A DNA stretch of 64,000 nt from Paenibacillus silvae (GTDB lineage Bacteria; Bacillota; Bacilli; Paenibacillales; Paenibacillaceae). Under the pieces are notes generated by a model. That model had not been told where the DNA came from and searched no databases. It saw only the letters and a list, made by a program, of their open reading frames with translations. Positions within the stretch are counted from its first letter, which is position 1; every line of letters begins with the position of its first letter. Below, piece after piece: positions 8,851-16,869 of this stretch. The DNA lies in the NCBI RefSeq assembly GCF_014639235.1, contig NZ_BMFU01000005.1, positions 87,189-151,188 of the forward strand, given 5' to 3'. A program made the translations under genes and the position numbers.

Positions 8851-9646
8851 GCCGCAGGGTCTCCCCGCCTCTGACCTCAAGCACCTGCTGATCTGCGGTA
8901 AACCATACCGAAATGGCAGACGGATTATGAATGATCGACCTGTCTGCCGAGCATTCCAGCCGCTGCACCGCTGTCCAGTAGGCGATAACTTCACGATTGG
9001 TGGCATACCAGATATCCTCTCTGCCGCCGATCTGCTGACCAAACTGTTCGATGATCTCCCAGTTATCATTGTCGTTAAATTCATAGCTGTGACCCCAGAC
9101 GTAGAGCAGAAGCGGCGTGCCTGTTTTGGTATGCTGGATAAATCGCCCGGTATATGACGACACATCGTTATGGTGACAGGTCGGATGCCATTCCAGCGGC
9201 TGCTCGGGTAAGGTAAAACGACCATGGGATTCAACGGTACGAGCATAGTCGATACCAAGCCACGCCAGCTTGGAGCTCAGCGCACGGTCGTATCCTCCGT
9301 TCGGATAAGCCATCCCGCGCACCGGATAACCTGCAAGCCGCTCCAGCGCTGCCCGATCCTGCATGATTTCTTCAACCAACAGCTCGTTCGGCACATATGG
9401 CAAAGTCGGATGGGTAACCGTATGTACAGCTACCTCATGACCCGCATACAAAGTGGCTACTTCCTCTGCCTCAATTCGCCCCGTCTTGCCCAGCAAGCCT
9501 GAGTTGAGATTAAAGGTTGCCTTTAAACCATAACGATTGCATATGTCCACCAGTCTTCTGTCATGCACTACGCCATCATCGTAACTTAGCGTTAACGCTT
9601 TCATTACTCCACCCGGATACCGGTCATACTGGATACGATGCCCCAC
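8828..9646 (-). CDS. NodB-type polysaccharide deacetylase
   Basis: This 272-residue protein starts at a GTG after a weak AGAGGG. The NodB motifs are present: LSYDDG (the metal and catalytic Asp pair), HTVTHPTL (the two metal-binding His) and AYPNGGYD. CE4-like enzymes of this type remove acetyl groups from sugars, in peptidoglycan or plant and microbial polysaccharides. No signal peptide is visible, so it probably acts in the cytoplasm on imported oligosaccharides. It sits between the GH106-like and GH105 genes in one operon, which suggests it deacetylates pectin-derived fragments; that substrate is inferred. The 104-bp gap upstream carries an unusual hexanucleotide repeat (see 9690). Confidence 0.85.
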   Translation of the reverse strand: MGHRIQYDRYPGGVMKALTLSYDDGVVHDRRLVDICNRYGLKATFNLNSGLLGKTGRIEAEEVATLYAGHEVAVHTVTHPTLPYVPNELLVEEIMQDRAALERLAGYPVRGMAYPNGGYDRALSSKLAWLGIDYARTVESHGRFTLPEQPLEWHPTCHHNDVSSYTGRFIQHTKTGTPLLLYVWGHSYEFNDNDNWEIIEQFGQQIGGREDIWYATNREVIAYWTAVQRLECSADRSIIHNPSAISVWFTADQQVLEVRGGETLRLGERVQV

Positions 9647-9687
9647 TGGCTTTCCCTCTTTCTTGTTAGATATTACTGTTGCTATTG

Positions 9688-9728
<41 letters not shown>

Positions 9729-9750
9729 TCTAAATTATGTCATGTCCTCT

Positions 9751-12700
9751 TCACGATTGTCGCAGCACGGCGTCCTTCAGCCGATGTTCTTTCCCGTCAA
9801 AATACATGCCTTCCAGCAGACCGATCAACGTGTTGGTCACACACACTTCAATCTCGTTGTCTCCCGGTCGCAGCCGGCTGCCCTCACCCTGCCAGCGATA
9901 CGGAGACCAGCAGCGCACACCGAGACTGTGCCCGTTAACTCGCACCTCCGTAACATCCTGCACAGACCAATGCTCGAATTCCAGTTCAAAACGGTGCATC
10001 TCTGTTTCGGCTTGATCCAGCCAGAACATACGTGTATAACTCATCTCCCCGGCAAAATGGGGATACAGCGGCTGCGGCTCTGGTCCGATGCGCTCTGCCA
10101 CGTGCAACTCTGGTACAAGAGAGGCTGCGCCTTCATCATGAAATTGAACGCCAAACTCTCCCCGCAAATACAGCGGATCAACAATCCCATGCTCATCTTG
10201 GGTGATGTCCACTGTAATAACCAGCTCATTAAGGCCACTGCACAGCAGCTCTGCAACATCACAGGCGATATTCGTATGGTCGGTAATCTCGGCAGATATG
10301 AATCGATCTCTCGTTAGAATATGACCGTTGATTTCCATCACCCATGCCCCCGAAATGGCAGCACGGTCCATAAACAGCAGACATTCCGGCAGTGCTTTAC
10401 TCAGCTCAAACGCCGCAGTATATCGACACTGGAACGGGTAGGCTATTGAAGCCTTTTTCGGTGTGCCAAATACCTGCTCAAACTGCAGCGGGAGCGTGTG
10501 CTGCTCTGCAAAGGCTGCGGCCAGATCAATAAACGGCTTGACGCTGGCTTGCGCCATGTCAAGAAAATCGCCATGCTCATTGGAGGCCTGAACTTGAAAC
10601 TGTCCGATCCGCAAGTTATTCGGCTGTAACGCCTCGATACGCCAAGGTCCTTCACTGGAAAGCACGATTTGATGGGCAGCTTCCGCTTCTGCTCCTGCAA
10701 CCTCATCTTCTTGTGACCCACCCGCAACCCGCAATTGTAAAAGAAACCGAACCGCATGCGCTTCATATGGCGCCAACGTAAGCGGAATGCACCACTGGCC
10801 TTCAAGCGCTGTATACGGAAGTACCTCCCGCTGGCCAGTCTCCAGGTTAAGCCGTTCAACAATCAGTATGTTGTCTTGGTCTTCGGATAACCCCACGCTG
10901 TACCGCAGGTGCAGCTGTTCACTATCGATCTTCAGCTGTCCTTCACAGCGTTCGCCCTCCTGATTGGACAGGAAAACCATAAACTCTCCCGCAGACAACT
11001 GACGGGTCTGCATCAGCAGTGCCGTGCTCTCCTCTGCCATGTCCCAGCTGACGACCTCGGGTAGCAACTCATCCAGCAGCTGCGATAGCTGTCGTAACGG
11101 AAGGGCATGCCCGCTTTCGGTTTCCACCTCATACGGAAGAAAACAGGCGTTGCCCCGCTTCTCGCCTGACTGACCATTTTGACACGCTGTTCCGAAAAAA
11201 TCAGCAGCCTCATCTCCTGCCGGGCTTCCCGGCTGTATCGCGATATGAGGCAGCATCCCCATGGAAATCACGGTTCCTCCTGCTGCGACCAATCGTTTGA
11301 TCTGTTTCCAGGCAGCGGCCTCCAGATTGAGCATAGGCGGCAGAATTAATACATCGTAACGGGCGATACCGATCTCAATTACCCCATTTGCAACATGCGC
11401 TTCGACCAATAATTCCGGGTCAAGATGGTCATAATCCCGCCGCTGCTGCAACAACTCAGCCGTGATTCGCATCCAGTCCTGAATCAGCTGATTCAGCTGC
11501 ACCCGTTCTTCTTCATGCTCGCCGCTGTAATCGAAACCGTGCAGCGGGTTGCCCATCAGACTCCAGAAGGTGGTCGTTGGATCAAGCACCGCGATATGAA
11601 TCATTGCTGCACCTGTGCTCATGAGATAACTCAGGCGGCCTGTATAATCACCCAGCTGCCTGAAATGTTTCCAGTACGGATTCTGTAGAAATTGAGAGGG
11701 CGGTGCATCATGCTTGGTCAAGCCACCAATCGTATAGAAAAACGCATGAAAGTTATAAAAATTAGTGCCCATGGCCGCCATTCGGTCAATCATCCACTTG
11801 GCATCCTGCAAGGTCATCGACCAGCCGACACTGTGGAAGCATTCAATCATATTGCGGCTCCGGCCCAGCTGCCGGGCAAGCGAACTGACCATTTTCGGAT
11901 TATCGCGCAGCCGCTGACCATACCGCTCCAGTATCCATGACAACGGACGCCCGATTTTTTCATGCGCCGAATCCCCTCCGGGCATATGGCTGTATAAATG
12001 GGTGGTCATCCGTACCCCTGGCACCTCTGCCGCATACTGTATACCTGCCGCTTCACACCAGTCATGCACCTGCTTGTGATACGACTCCCGCAGGAGCAAA
12101 TGCAGTGACTGAAAATAGTCATAGCGAATCACAGCCGCATTCGGTGCATCCCTGTATAGCAATGCAGGCAGGGACTCAATCAGACTGTATCCGCACCGTT
12201 CGTGGAAATAACGCGGCAGTTGGGGCGACCAGGGCAGCCTGCCGAGCGGAGCAATTTCATCCGAGAACATGCCCTGTATCACACCACTTTCAAAATGCTC
12301 GCCTACAGCAGCTTTGTACCGTTCATGGGTCAGCTGGATAAAATGACTCATCGCTTTCCTGTGACACGGGTCTACAAAGTTGCCGTAATATTTAAAGTCA
12401 TCGATCTCCTTTTCCTGAAAAACAATGATCTCCCAATCACCTTCCGGCACCTCCCATATCAGACGAAACGCGGTTTGATACGTAAAGAAACGTTTGCGGT
12501 TATATGATGTAAGTCCCGTCTCCTGATAGACCTGGTCCGTCTGTATATTACCGATGCAGCTGCGCAGGTTGACGGATATATGCCACTCGCGATTCCCCTC
12601 TGTATCCCGACGAACCGCCTGCGCCAGCAAAATACGCCCCCATGGGAGCTGCATCCGGACAACCTCACCCTCATGGGCAACTGCATGATGATGCACCAGT

Positions 12701-13029
12701 TGACGCTGCTTGGCTTCTGGAAAATCGAGCGTTACCTCTCCACCAGCCATACCGCTTGGATACGGATACTCGTCATATAACCAGACCTGCATGCCATAAG
12801 CAGCAGCTTCACTGACAGCGAAACGCACTTTGTCAAACCAAGCTTCAGACAGATATGGAATTTGCAGCCCCTGGCGAGGGCAGATAAAAAATCCACCCAC
12901 ACCCTGCGCATGCATCTCTGCGATCTGCCGCCTGATCTGTTCCTCTTCCATCTCCCCATTCCAGAACCAGAAGGGATGTACCCGATACTGCGCTTCGGGA
13001 TGTTCAAATGCATTATGGTCCCACTTCAT
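9751..13029 (-). CDS. GH106-like (alpha-L-rhamnosidase family) glycoside hydrolase
   Basis: The protein is 1092 residues from the ATG at 13029, 8 bases after AGGGAGG. The N-terminal part reads HPFWFWNGEMEEEQI, GVGGFFICPRQGL, QVWLYDEYPYPSG, a pattern I associate with GH106 rhamnosidases and related large hydrolases. A central region resembles a flavodoxin-like domain (HIAVLDPTTTFW, YDVLILPPMLNLE). The C-terminal third is beta-rich, with a GH2-type sugar-binding look (WVMEINGHILTRD, TEVRVNGHSLGVR). No signal peptide is seen, which fits intracellular hydrolysis of imported oligosaccharides. Neighbours are an LplABC-type importer and pectin-type enzymes. The exact GH family is a pattern judgement; another (alpha/beta)8 family is possible. 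Confidence 0.75.
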   Translation of the reverse strand: MKWDHNAFEHPEAQYRVHPFWFWNGEMEEEQIRRQIAEMHAQGVGGFFICPRQGLQIPYLSEAWFDKVRFAVSEAAAYGMQVWLYDEYPYPSGMAGGEVTLDFPEAKQRQLVHHHAVAHEGEVVRMQLPWGRILLAQAVRRDTEGNREWHISVNLRSCIGNIQTDQVYQETGLTSYNRKRFFTYQTAFRLIWEVPEGDWEIIVFQEKEIDDFKYYGNFVDPCHRKAMSHFIQLTHERYKAAVGEHFESGVIQGMFSDEIAPLGRLPWSPQLPRYFHERCGYSLIESLPALLYRDAPNAAVIRYDYFQSLHLLLRESYHKQVHDWCEAAGIQYAAEVPGVRMTTHLYSHMPGGDSAHEKIGRPLSWILERYGQRLRDNPKMVSSLARQLGRSRNMIECFHSVGWSMTLQDAKWMIDRMAAMGTNFYNFHAFFYTIGGLTKHDAPPSQFLQNPYWKHFRQLGDYTGRLSYLMSTGAAMIHIAVLDPTTTFWSLMGNPLHGFDYSGEHEEERVQLNQLIQDWMRITAELLQQRRDYDHLDPELLVEAHVANGVIEIGIARYDVLILPPMLNLEAAAWKQIKRLVAAGGTVISMGMLPHIAIQPGSPAGDEAADFFGTACQNGQSGEKRGNACFLPYEVETESGHALPLRQLSQLLDELLPEVVSWDMAEESTALLMQTRQLSAGEFMVFLSNQEGERCEGQLKIDSEQLHLRYSVGLSEDQDNILIVERLNLETGQREVLPYTALEGQWCIPLTLAPYEAHAVRFLLQLRVAGGSQEDEVAGAEAEAAHQIVLSSEGPWRIEALQPNNLRIGQFQVQASNEHGDFLDMAQASVKPFIDLAAAFAEQHTLPLQFEQVFGTPKKASIAYPFQCRYTAAFELSKALPECLLFMDRAAISGAWVMEINGHILTRDRFISAEITDHTNIACDVAELLCSGLNELVITVDITQDEHGIVDPLYLRGEFGVQFHDEGAASLVPELHVAERIGPEPQPLYPHFAGEMSYTRMFWLDQAETEMHRFELEFEHWSVQDVTEVRVNGHSLGVRCWSPYRWQGEGSRLRPGDNEIEVCVTNTLIGLLEGMYFDGKEHRLKDAVLRQS

Positions 13030-13092
13030 GCCATCTGCCTCCCTGTTGGTTATACGCTCACTCACCTATCATTTCACACGGAAATTCGTTCA

Positions 13093-14601
13093 TTATTTCA
13101 GTGCAGCGTACAGCTCGTTGATCTCCTTCACGTATTCGTCTCCACCGCTGCTTTTCCATAAAGCCACCGCATCCGCGAAGCCTTTCTCATCAATCTGCCC
13201 TACAATATATTTGATCCGGGCATCGTTGATGATATTGTCCAGCTGCGGCCCTTTCTGGGCATACACGTCCGAGATTAGCGGCTCGCCGGGATTAGCGACA
13301 ACGATCTGCTCATTCGCCTTCTGTACCTGTGCCACCTTCTCCCGGACAGGGGTTGGCTCGACGCGAAGGGTTTTGTCCTCAGGAATGAACATCAGTATCT
13401 GATTCAGCCCTTGTACATCCCGCAGCGCCAGCTTGTCGGTCGTTGGAAGCACATAATCTCCTTTTTTCTCATACTGCTTGCCCTCGATACCGTTCCCCAG
13501 CAAAGCCTGCAGTTCAGGCTCGTTCAGTTGATCCAGGAAATGCAGCACCTTCTTGAGCTCTTCTTCGGTTTTGACACTGCTTTTGGAGATCGCAATCATG
13601 CCCGAATACCCGGAGGTCGGCATATCCCGCAGCCCCTTAGGCCCCTCCATCGCCTGTAATACATCTACACGTCCTGTAGCGTTCGGGTCCTTCTCCAAAA
13701 TCTTCTGATCCATGCGCTGTGCATTATCCGCTACATCGACCATGACACCCGCTTTCCCGTTCACAAACGGATCTGGCAGCTTCGTCGGGTCCATCACGGC
13801 AAAGTCCTTGTTGACCAGACCTTCACTGTAAATTTGTCTGAAAAATTTCAATGCCTCCATATATTCCGGCGTCTCATGTGCAGGCATCAGGCCGCCCTTG
13901 CCATCATCTCCCCACTTGTTCGGGGCACCAAACCAAATTTGCATATTATCCCATGGCCCCGTAAATTTGCTGGCAACCAGACCATAGGTGTCGTCTTTAC
14001 CGTTCCCATCCGGGTCATCCTTCGTGAATGCTTTGAGCACATTGTAAAACTCTTCGATGGTCTTGGGCTCCTGCAGCCCCAGCTTCTCCAGCCAGTCCTT
14101 GCGAATGGTCACCCCGTTGCGCCCTAATGCTCTCGCCCGGTAGATGCCATATGTTTTGCCATCAATAGAAGCATTGTTCTTGATGATGTCATTCATCTTG
14201 CTCAGGTTCGGATAATCCTTCAAGTACGGGTCAAGCTCCCAGAACGCACCTGTCCGGGCCGCATTAATAAAGCTAGGCGACTTGCCCAGCACAACCATAA
14301 TCTGAGGAAGCTTGCCTGAAGCGAGTGTAATGTTGAATTTATCCTCATATGAGCTGCTTGGCACCCATTGCAGATCAACATCTACCTGAGTCAATTCCTC
14401 CAGCTTCTGAATCACGGGACTGTTCGCCGGCGGATTCTCCGCTTCAAAGTTCGGAAGCATCACGGTAAGCTGCTGCTTCGCGCCTGCTCCCGATGCTCCT
14501 GATTGCTTGCTTTCTGTGGAGCATGCCCCTAAAACCGTGCCGAGTACCAGTGATGCCGAAAGCAGCCAAGCCCCTTTTTTAAACGCGTTCATGTGTACCA
14601 T
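13093..14601 (-). CDS. Extracellular solute-binding lipoprotein of an oligosaccharide ABC importer (LplA type)
   Basis: This 502-residue protein starts at an ATG 5 bases after GGGGGAG; a second ATG three codons on is possible. A basic N-terminus, a hydrophobic segment and the lipobox LGAC (Cys about residue 27) mark a lipoprotein. The mature protein has the family 1 sugar-binder layout (LQWVPSSSYEDKFNITLASG, FWELDPYLKDYPNLSKM, YGIYRARALGRNGVTIRKDW), typical of Paenibacillus LplA/YtcQ-like proteins of about 500-550 residues. It captures an oligosaccharide outside the membrane and hands it to the two permeases encoded just upstream. The ATPase is not in the operon; in this transporter class a shared MsmX-like ATPase encoded elsewhere usually serves. 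Confidence 0.92.
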   Translation of the reverse strand: MVHMNAFKKGAWLLSASLVLGTVLGACSTESKQSGASGAGAKQQLTVMLPNFEAENPPANSPVIQKLEELTQVDVDLQWVPSSSYEDKFNITLASGKLPQIMVVLGKSPSFINAARTGAFWELDPYLKDYPNLSKMNDIIKNNASIDGKTYGIYRARALGRNGVTIRKDWLEKLGLQEPKTIEEFYNVLKAFTKDDPDGNGKDDTYGLVASKFTGPWDNMQIWFGAPNKWGDDGKGGLMPAHETPEYMEALKFFRQIYSEGLVNKDFAVMDPTKLPDPFVNGKAGVMVDVADNAQRMDQKILEKDPNATGRVDVLQAMEGPKGLRDMPTSGYSGMIAISKSSVKTEEELKKVLHFLDQLNEPELQALLGNGIEGKQYEKKGDYVLPTTDKLALRDVQGLNQILMFIPEDKTLRVEPTPVREKVAQVQKANEQIVVANPGEPLISDVYAQKGPQLDNIINDARIKYIVGQIDEKGFADAVALWKSSGGDEYVKEINELYAALK

Positions 14602-14619
14602 ACGTTCTCCCCCTTGGTT

Positions 14620-15507
14620 TTAACCTTTGATTGAACCCAACATGACACCTTTGGCAAAATGCTTCTGCAAAAACGGATATACCAGCAAAATTGGGATGGT
14701 ACCGACAACGATTACCGCCATTTTGATCGACTGCTCGGGCGGCTGCACAAAGTTCGGGTCCATATTCGCCATATCGCCCACACTCGCTTGGGATAAAAGC
14801 ACGATCTGTCGCAGCATGACCTGCAAAGGCCATTTGTCACTGTCCGAGATGTACAGCAGTGCCGAGAAAAAGTTGTTCCAGTGGCCTACCGCATAGAACA
14901 AGGCAAAGGTGGCAATGACCGGCTTGGACAGCGGCAGTACAATTCGCCACAGTACTCCCAGGTCCGAACAGCCGTCAATCCGGGCGGCTTCCTCCAGCCC
15001 GGGCGGCATTTGCTGAAAGAAGTTTTTGACAACAATTAGATTAAAAGCGCTGATAGCTCCAGGAAGCATCAAGGCCCAGTATGAATCGAGCAGGCCCAAT
15101 CCGCGAATGACAAGGTACGTCGGAATCATGCCCCCGCCAAACAGCATGGAGAAAATGACCATGTTCATCAGCACATTGCGGCCCCAGAAGTCACTTCTGG
15201 ACAGCGGGTAAGCCATCGTAAGCGTGAAGAACAGATTCACCAGCGTGCCTGCAACGGTAATGAAAACCGACACACCTATGCTGCGGAATATGGTAGAGGA
15301 CGAAAAAATATACTCGTAGGCACTGAAGGAAAACACCTTCGGGATCAGAAAAAAGCTGCGTTCTGTAATTTCGGCCTCCGTGGCAAACGAATTCCCGATA
15401 ATATACAGGAAAGGAAGCACGGTCAAGATGCCCAGCAGGCCCAGCATGACATAGTTGAACACATCAAATACCCTACCGGCAGAGCTGTTGTATAAACGGC
15501 TGTTCAC
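14620..15507 (-). CDS. Carbohydrate ABC transporter permease (LplC/MalG type)
   Basis: The GTG at 15507 is 7 bases after AAGGAGG, giving 295 residues (MNSRLYNSSAGRVFD...). Six hydrophobic helices are readable. The cytoplasmic EAA loop that contacts the ATPase is EEAARIDGCSDLGVLWRIVL, near residue 185. It pairs with the LplB-type permease encoded 33 bp upstream to form the importer channel. The C-terminus (KGVMLGSIKG) is characteristic of this subfamily. An in-frame ATG at 15525 would bury the ribosome site and is less likely. Confidence 0.93.
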   Translation of the reverse strand: MNSRLYNSSAGRVFDVFNYVMLGLLGILTVLPFLYIIGNSFATEAEITERSFFLIPKVFSFSAYEYIFSSSTIFRSIGVSVFITVAGTLVNLFFTLTMAYPLSRSDFWGRNVLMNMVIFSMLFGGGMIPTYLVIRGLGLLDSYWALMLPGAISAFNLIVVKNFFQQMPPGLEEAARIDGCSDLGVLWRIVLPLSKPVIATFALFYAVGHWNNFFSALLYISDSDKWPLQVMLRQIVLLSQASVGDMANMDPNFVQPPEQSIKMAVIVVGTIPILLVYPFLQKHFAKGVMLGSIKG

Positions 15508-15539
15508 GGATGTTCCTCCTTCCATTCATTTGCACACCA

Positions 15540-16529
15540 TTAATAAATACCGGGATGACCGAACTTTTTCGCCAGTTTATTGCTGCCCAGCACAAGAATG
15601 ATACCCACCACCGATTTGAAAAGTCCCACCGCGGTACTGTAACTGAACGCGCCTTGGGTAATACCCACGGTGTATACGTATGTGTCAAAAACATCGGCCA
15701 CATCCCGGTTCAGCGAATTGGTCATCAGGTAAATCTGTTCAAACCCGGTATCCAGGAAGTTGCCCAGCCGCAGAATCAGCAAAATGACAATTGTCGTGCG
15801 GATCGCAGGCAGTGTCACATGCCACATACGCCGCAGCCGTCCTGCTCCGTCCACAATAGAGGCCTCGTACTGCTCCGTATCCACCCCTGCAAGAGCTGCG
15901 AGGAAAATGATCGTGCCCCAGCCCATCTCCTTCCACATCATCTGAATGATAATCAGTGGCCGGAAGGAACCCGGACTGGAGAGCACATCGACAGGTCGGC
16001 CTGTAATCCAGGCGATCAGATCGTAGAGCACACCGCCCTGCGGGGTGAGAAACACATAGGTGATGCTCGCGATAATGACCATGGATACGAAATGCGGCAC
16101 ATAGACCAGCGTCTGAATGGTTCTTTTGAAGAAGGCCACGCGAATCTCATTTAATAACAGGGCAATAATGATCGGTGCCGGAAAAAAGAAAATCAGATCA
16201 TACAGCGCCAGAAGCAGCGTGTTGCGCAGCAATCGAAAGAAATCCGGGTTAGAGAAAAAGGTGGTGAAGTTCTCCATCCCGACCCACTCGCTTTGACGAA
16301 TGCCAAGGAAGGGCTGATAATCCTGAAAGGCAATGACGATGCCCCACATCGGCAAATATTTGAAGATCACAAAATACAAAAAACCGGGAAGCACAAGCAC
16401 ATATAACCATTTGTTTCGTTTAATCTGCCTTTTCCAGTTGGACTCCCGTTTCAGCGGCTGCAAGATCACCTCCGCCGGGGCAGTCATTGCTGATTGGCCC
16501 GGTTCATGATGGTTCATCTTCCCGTTCAT
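15540..16529 (-). CDS. Carbohydrate ABC transporter permease (LplB type)
   Basis: The 329-residue protein starts at an ATG after AGGGGGGG. A charged cytoplasmic N-terminus of about 40 residues precedes six hydrophobic helices, the first being WLYVLVLPGFLYFVIF. The EAA loop is YEASIVDGAGRLRRMWHVTL near residue 230. The ending FGHPGIY is typical of LplB-like permeases. It is the first gene of the six-gene operon (permease, permease, binding lipoprotein, GH106-like, deacetylase, GH105). A perfect cre site lies 31 bp upstream of its start codon. Confidence 0.93.
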   Translation of the reverse strand: MNGKMNHHEPGQSAMTAPAEVILQPLKRESNWKRQIKRNKWLYVLVLPGFLYFVIFKYLPMWGIVIAFQDYQPFLGIRQSEWVGMENFTTFFSNPDFFRLLRNTLLLALYDLIFFFPAPIIIALLLNEIRVAFFKRTIQTLVYVPHFVSMVIIASITYVFLTPQGGVLYDLIAWITGRPVDVLSSPGSFRPLIIIQMMWKEMGWGTIIFLAALAGVDTEQYEASIVDGAGRLRRMWHVTLPAIRTTIVILLILRLGNFLDTGFEQIYLMTNSLNRDVADVFDTYVYTVGITQGAFSYSTAVGLFKSVVGIILVLGSNKLAKKFGHPGIY

Positions 16530-16560
16530 GGTTCCCCCCCTTGTTGTCTGCGACTTCGAT

Positions 16561-16574
16561 TGTAAGCGTTATCA
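16561..16574 (-). promoter_or_regulatory. CcpA cre site of the polysaccharide operon
   Basis: TGTAAGCGTTATCA matches the consensus TGWAANCGNTNWCA at every position. On the minus strand it lies between a candidate -10 (TATAGT, plus 16591-16596) and the first gene, about 10-25 bases into the transcript if that -10 is right. That is a roadblock or near-promoter position, so carbon catabolite repression of the operon by CcpA and HPr-Ser-P is the natural reading. No good -35 is seen (TTGCCT at a 15-bp spacing), which suits a promoter needing an activator such as the neighbouring AraC protein. Confidence 0.8.
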
Positions 16575-16750
16575 AAGTTCTGGTATTCAGACTATACAGC
16601 CAGCGATTTGCAGGCAACCTTCATTTTTTGCTGTGACTGTACAATTCGTCAACAAGCCCGCTATAGCGCCATTTTGGCGAGGCTTTGCACTTTTTGCAGA
16701 GGGGCAGATTGCACTTTTTTGCCGATTTCTCTTTCTTTGTTTGGTTGATA

Positions 16751-16792
16751 TCAAAAATGAAAAACCGGTATCTGCGTCAAGCAGACATCCGG
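16751..16792 (-). terminator. Rho-independent terminator of the AraC regulator gene
   Basis: CCGGTATCTGC at 16765-16775 pairs imperfectly with GCAGACATCCGG at 16781-16792 across a 5-base loop. On the minus strand the stem is followed by TTTTTCATTTTT. It lies about 80 bp past the regulator stop and upstream of the operon promoter. Confidence 0.7.
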
Positions 16793-16869
16793 CGATGGAT
16801 CAAACGGGTATACCCTGACATCCTGCCGCAGATAAGCAGCAAATAAGTGATTCACCATGGGAGCTCTTT

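Noticed and set aside
8851..9258. N-terminal extension of the GH105 frame to an ATG at 9258
   Set aside because: This part overlaps the deacetylase gene out of frame and shows no family similarity.
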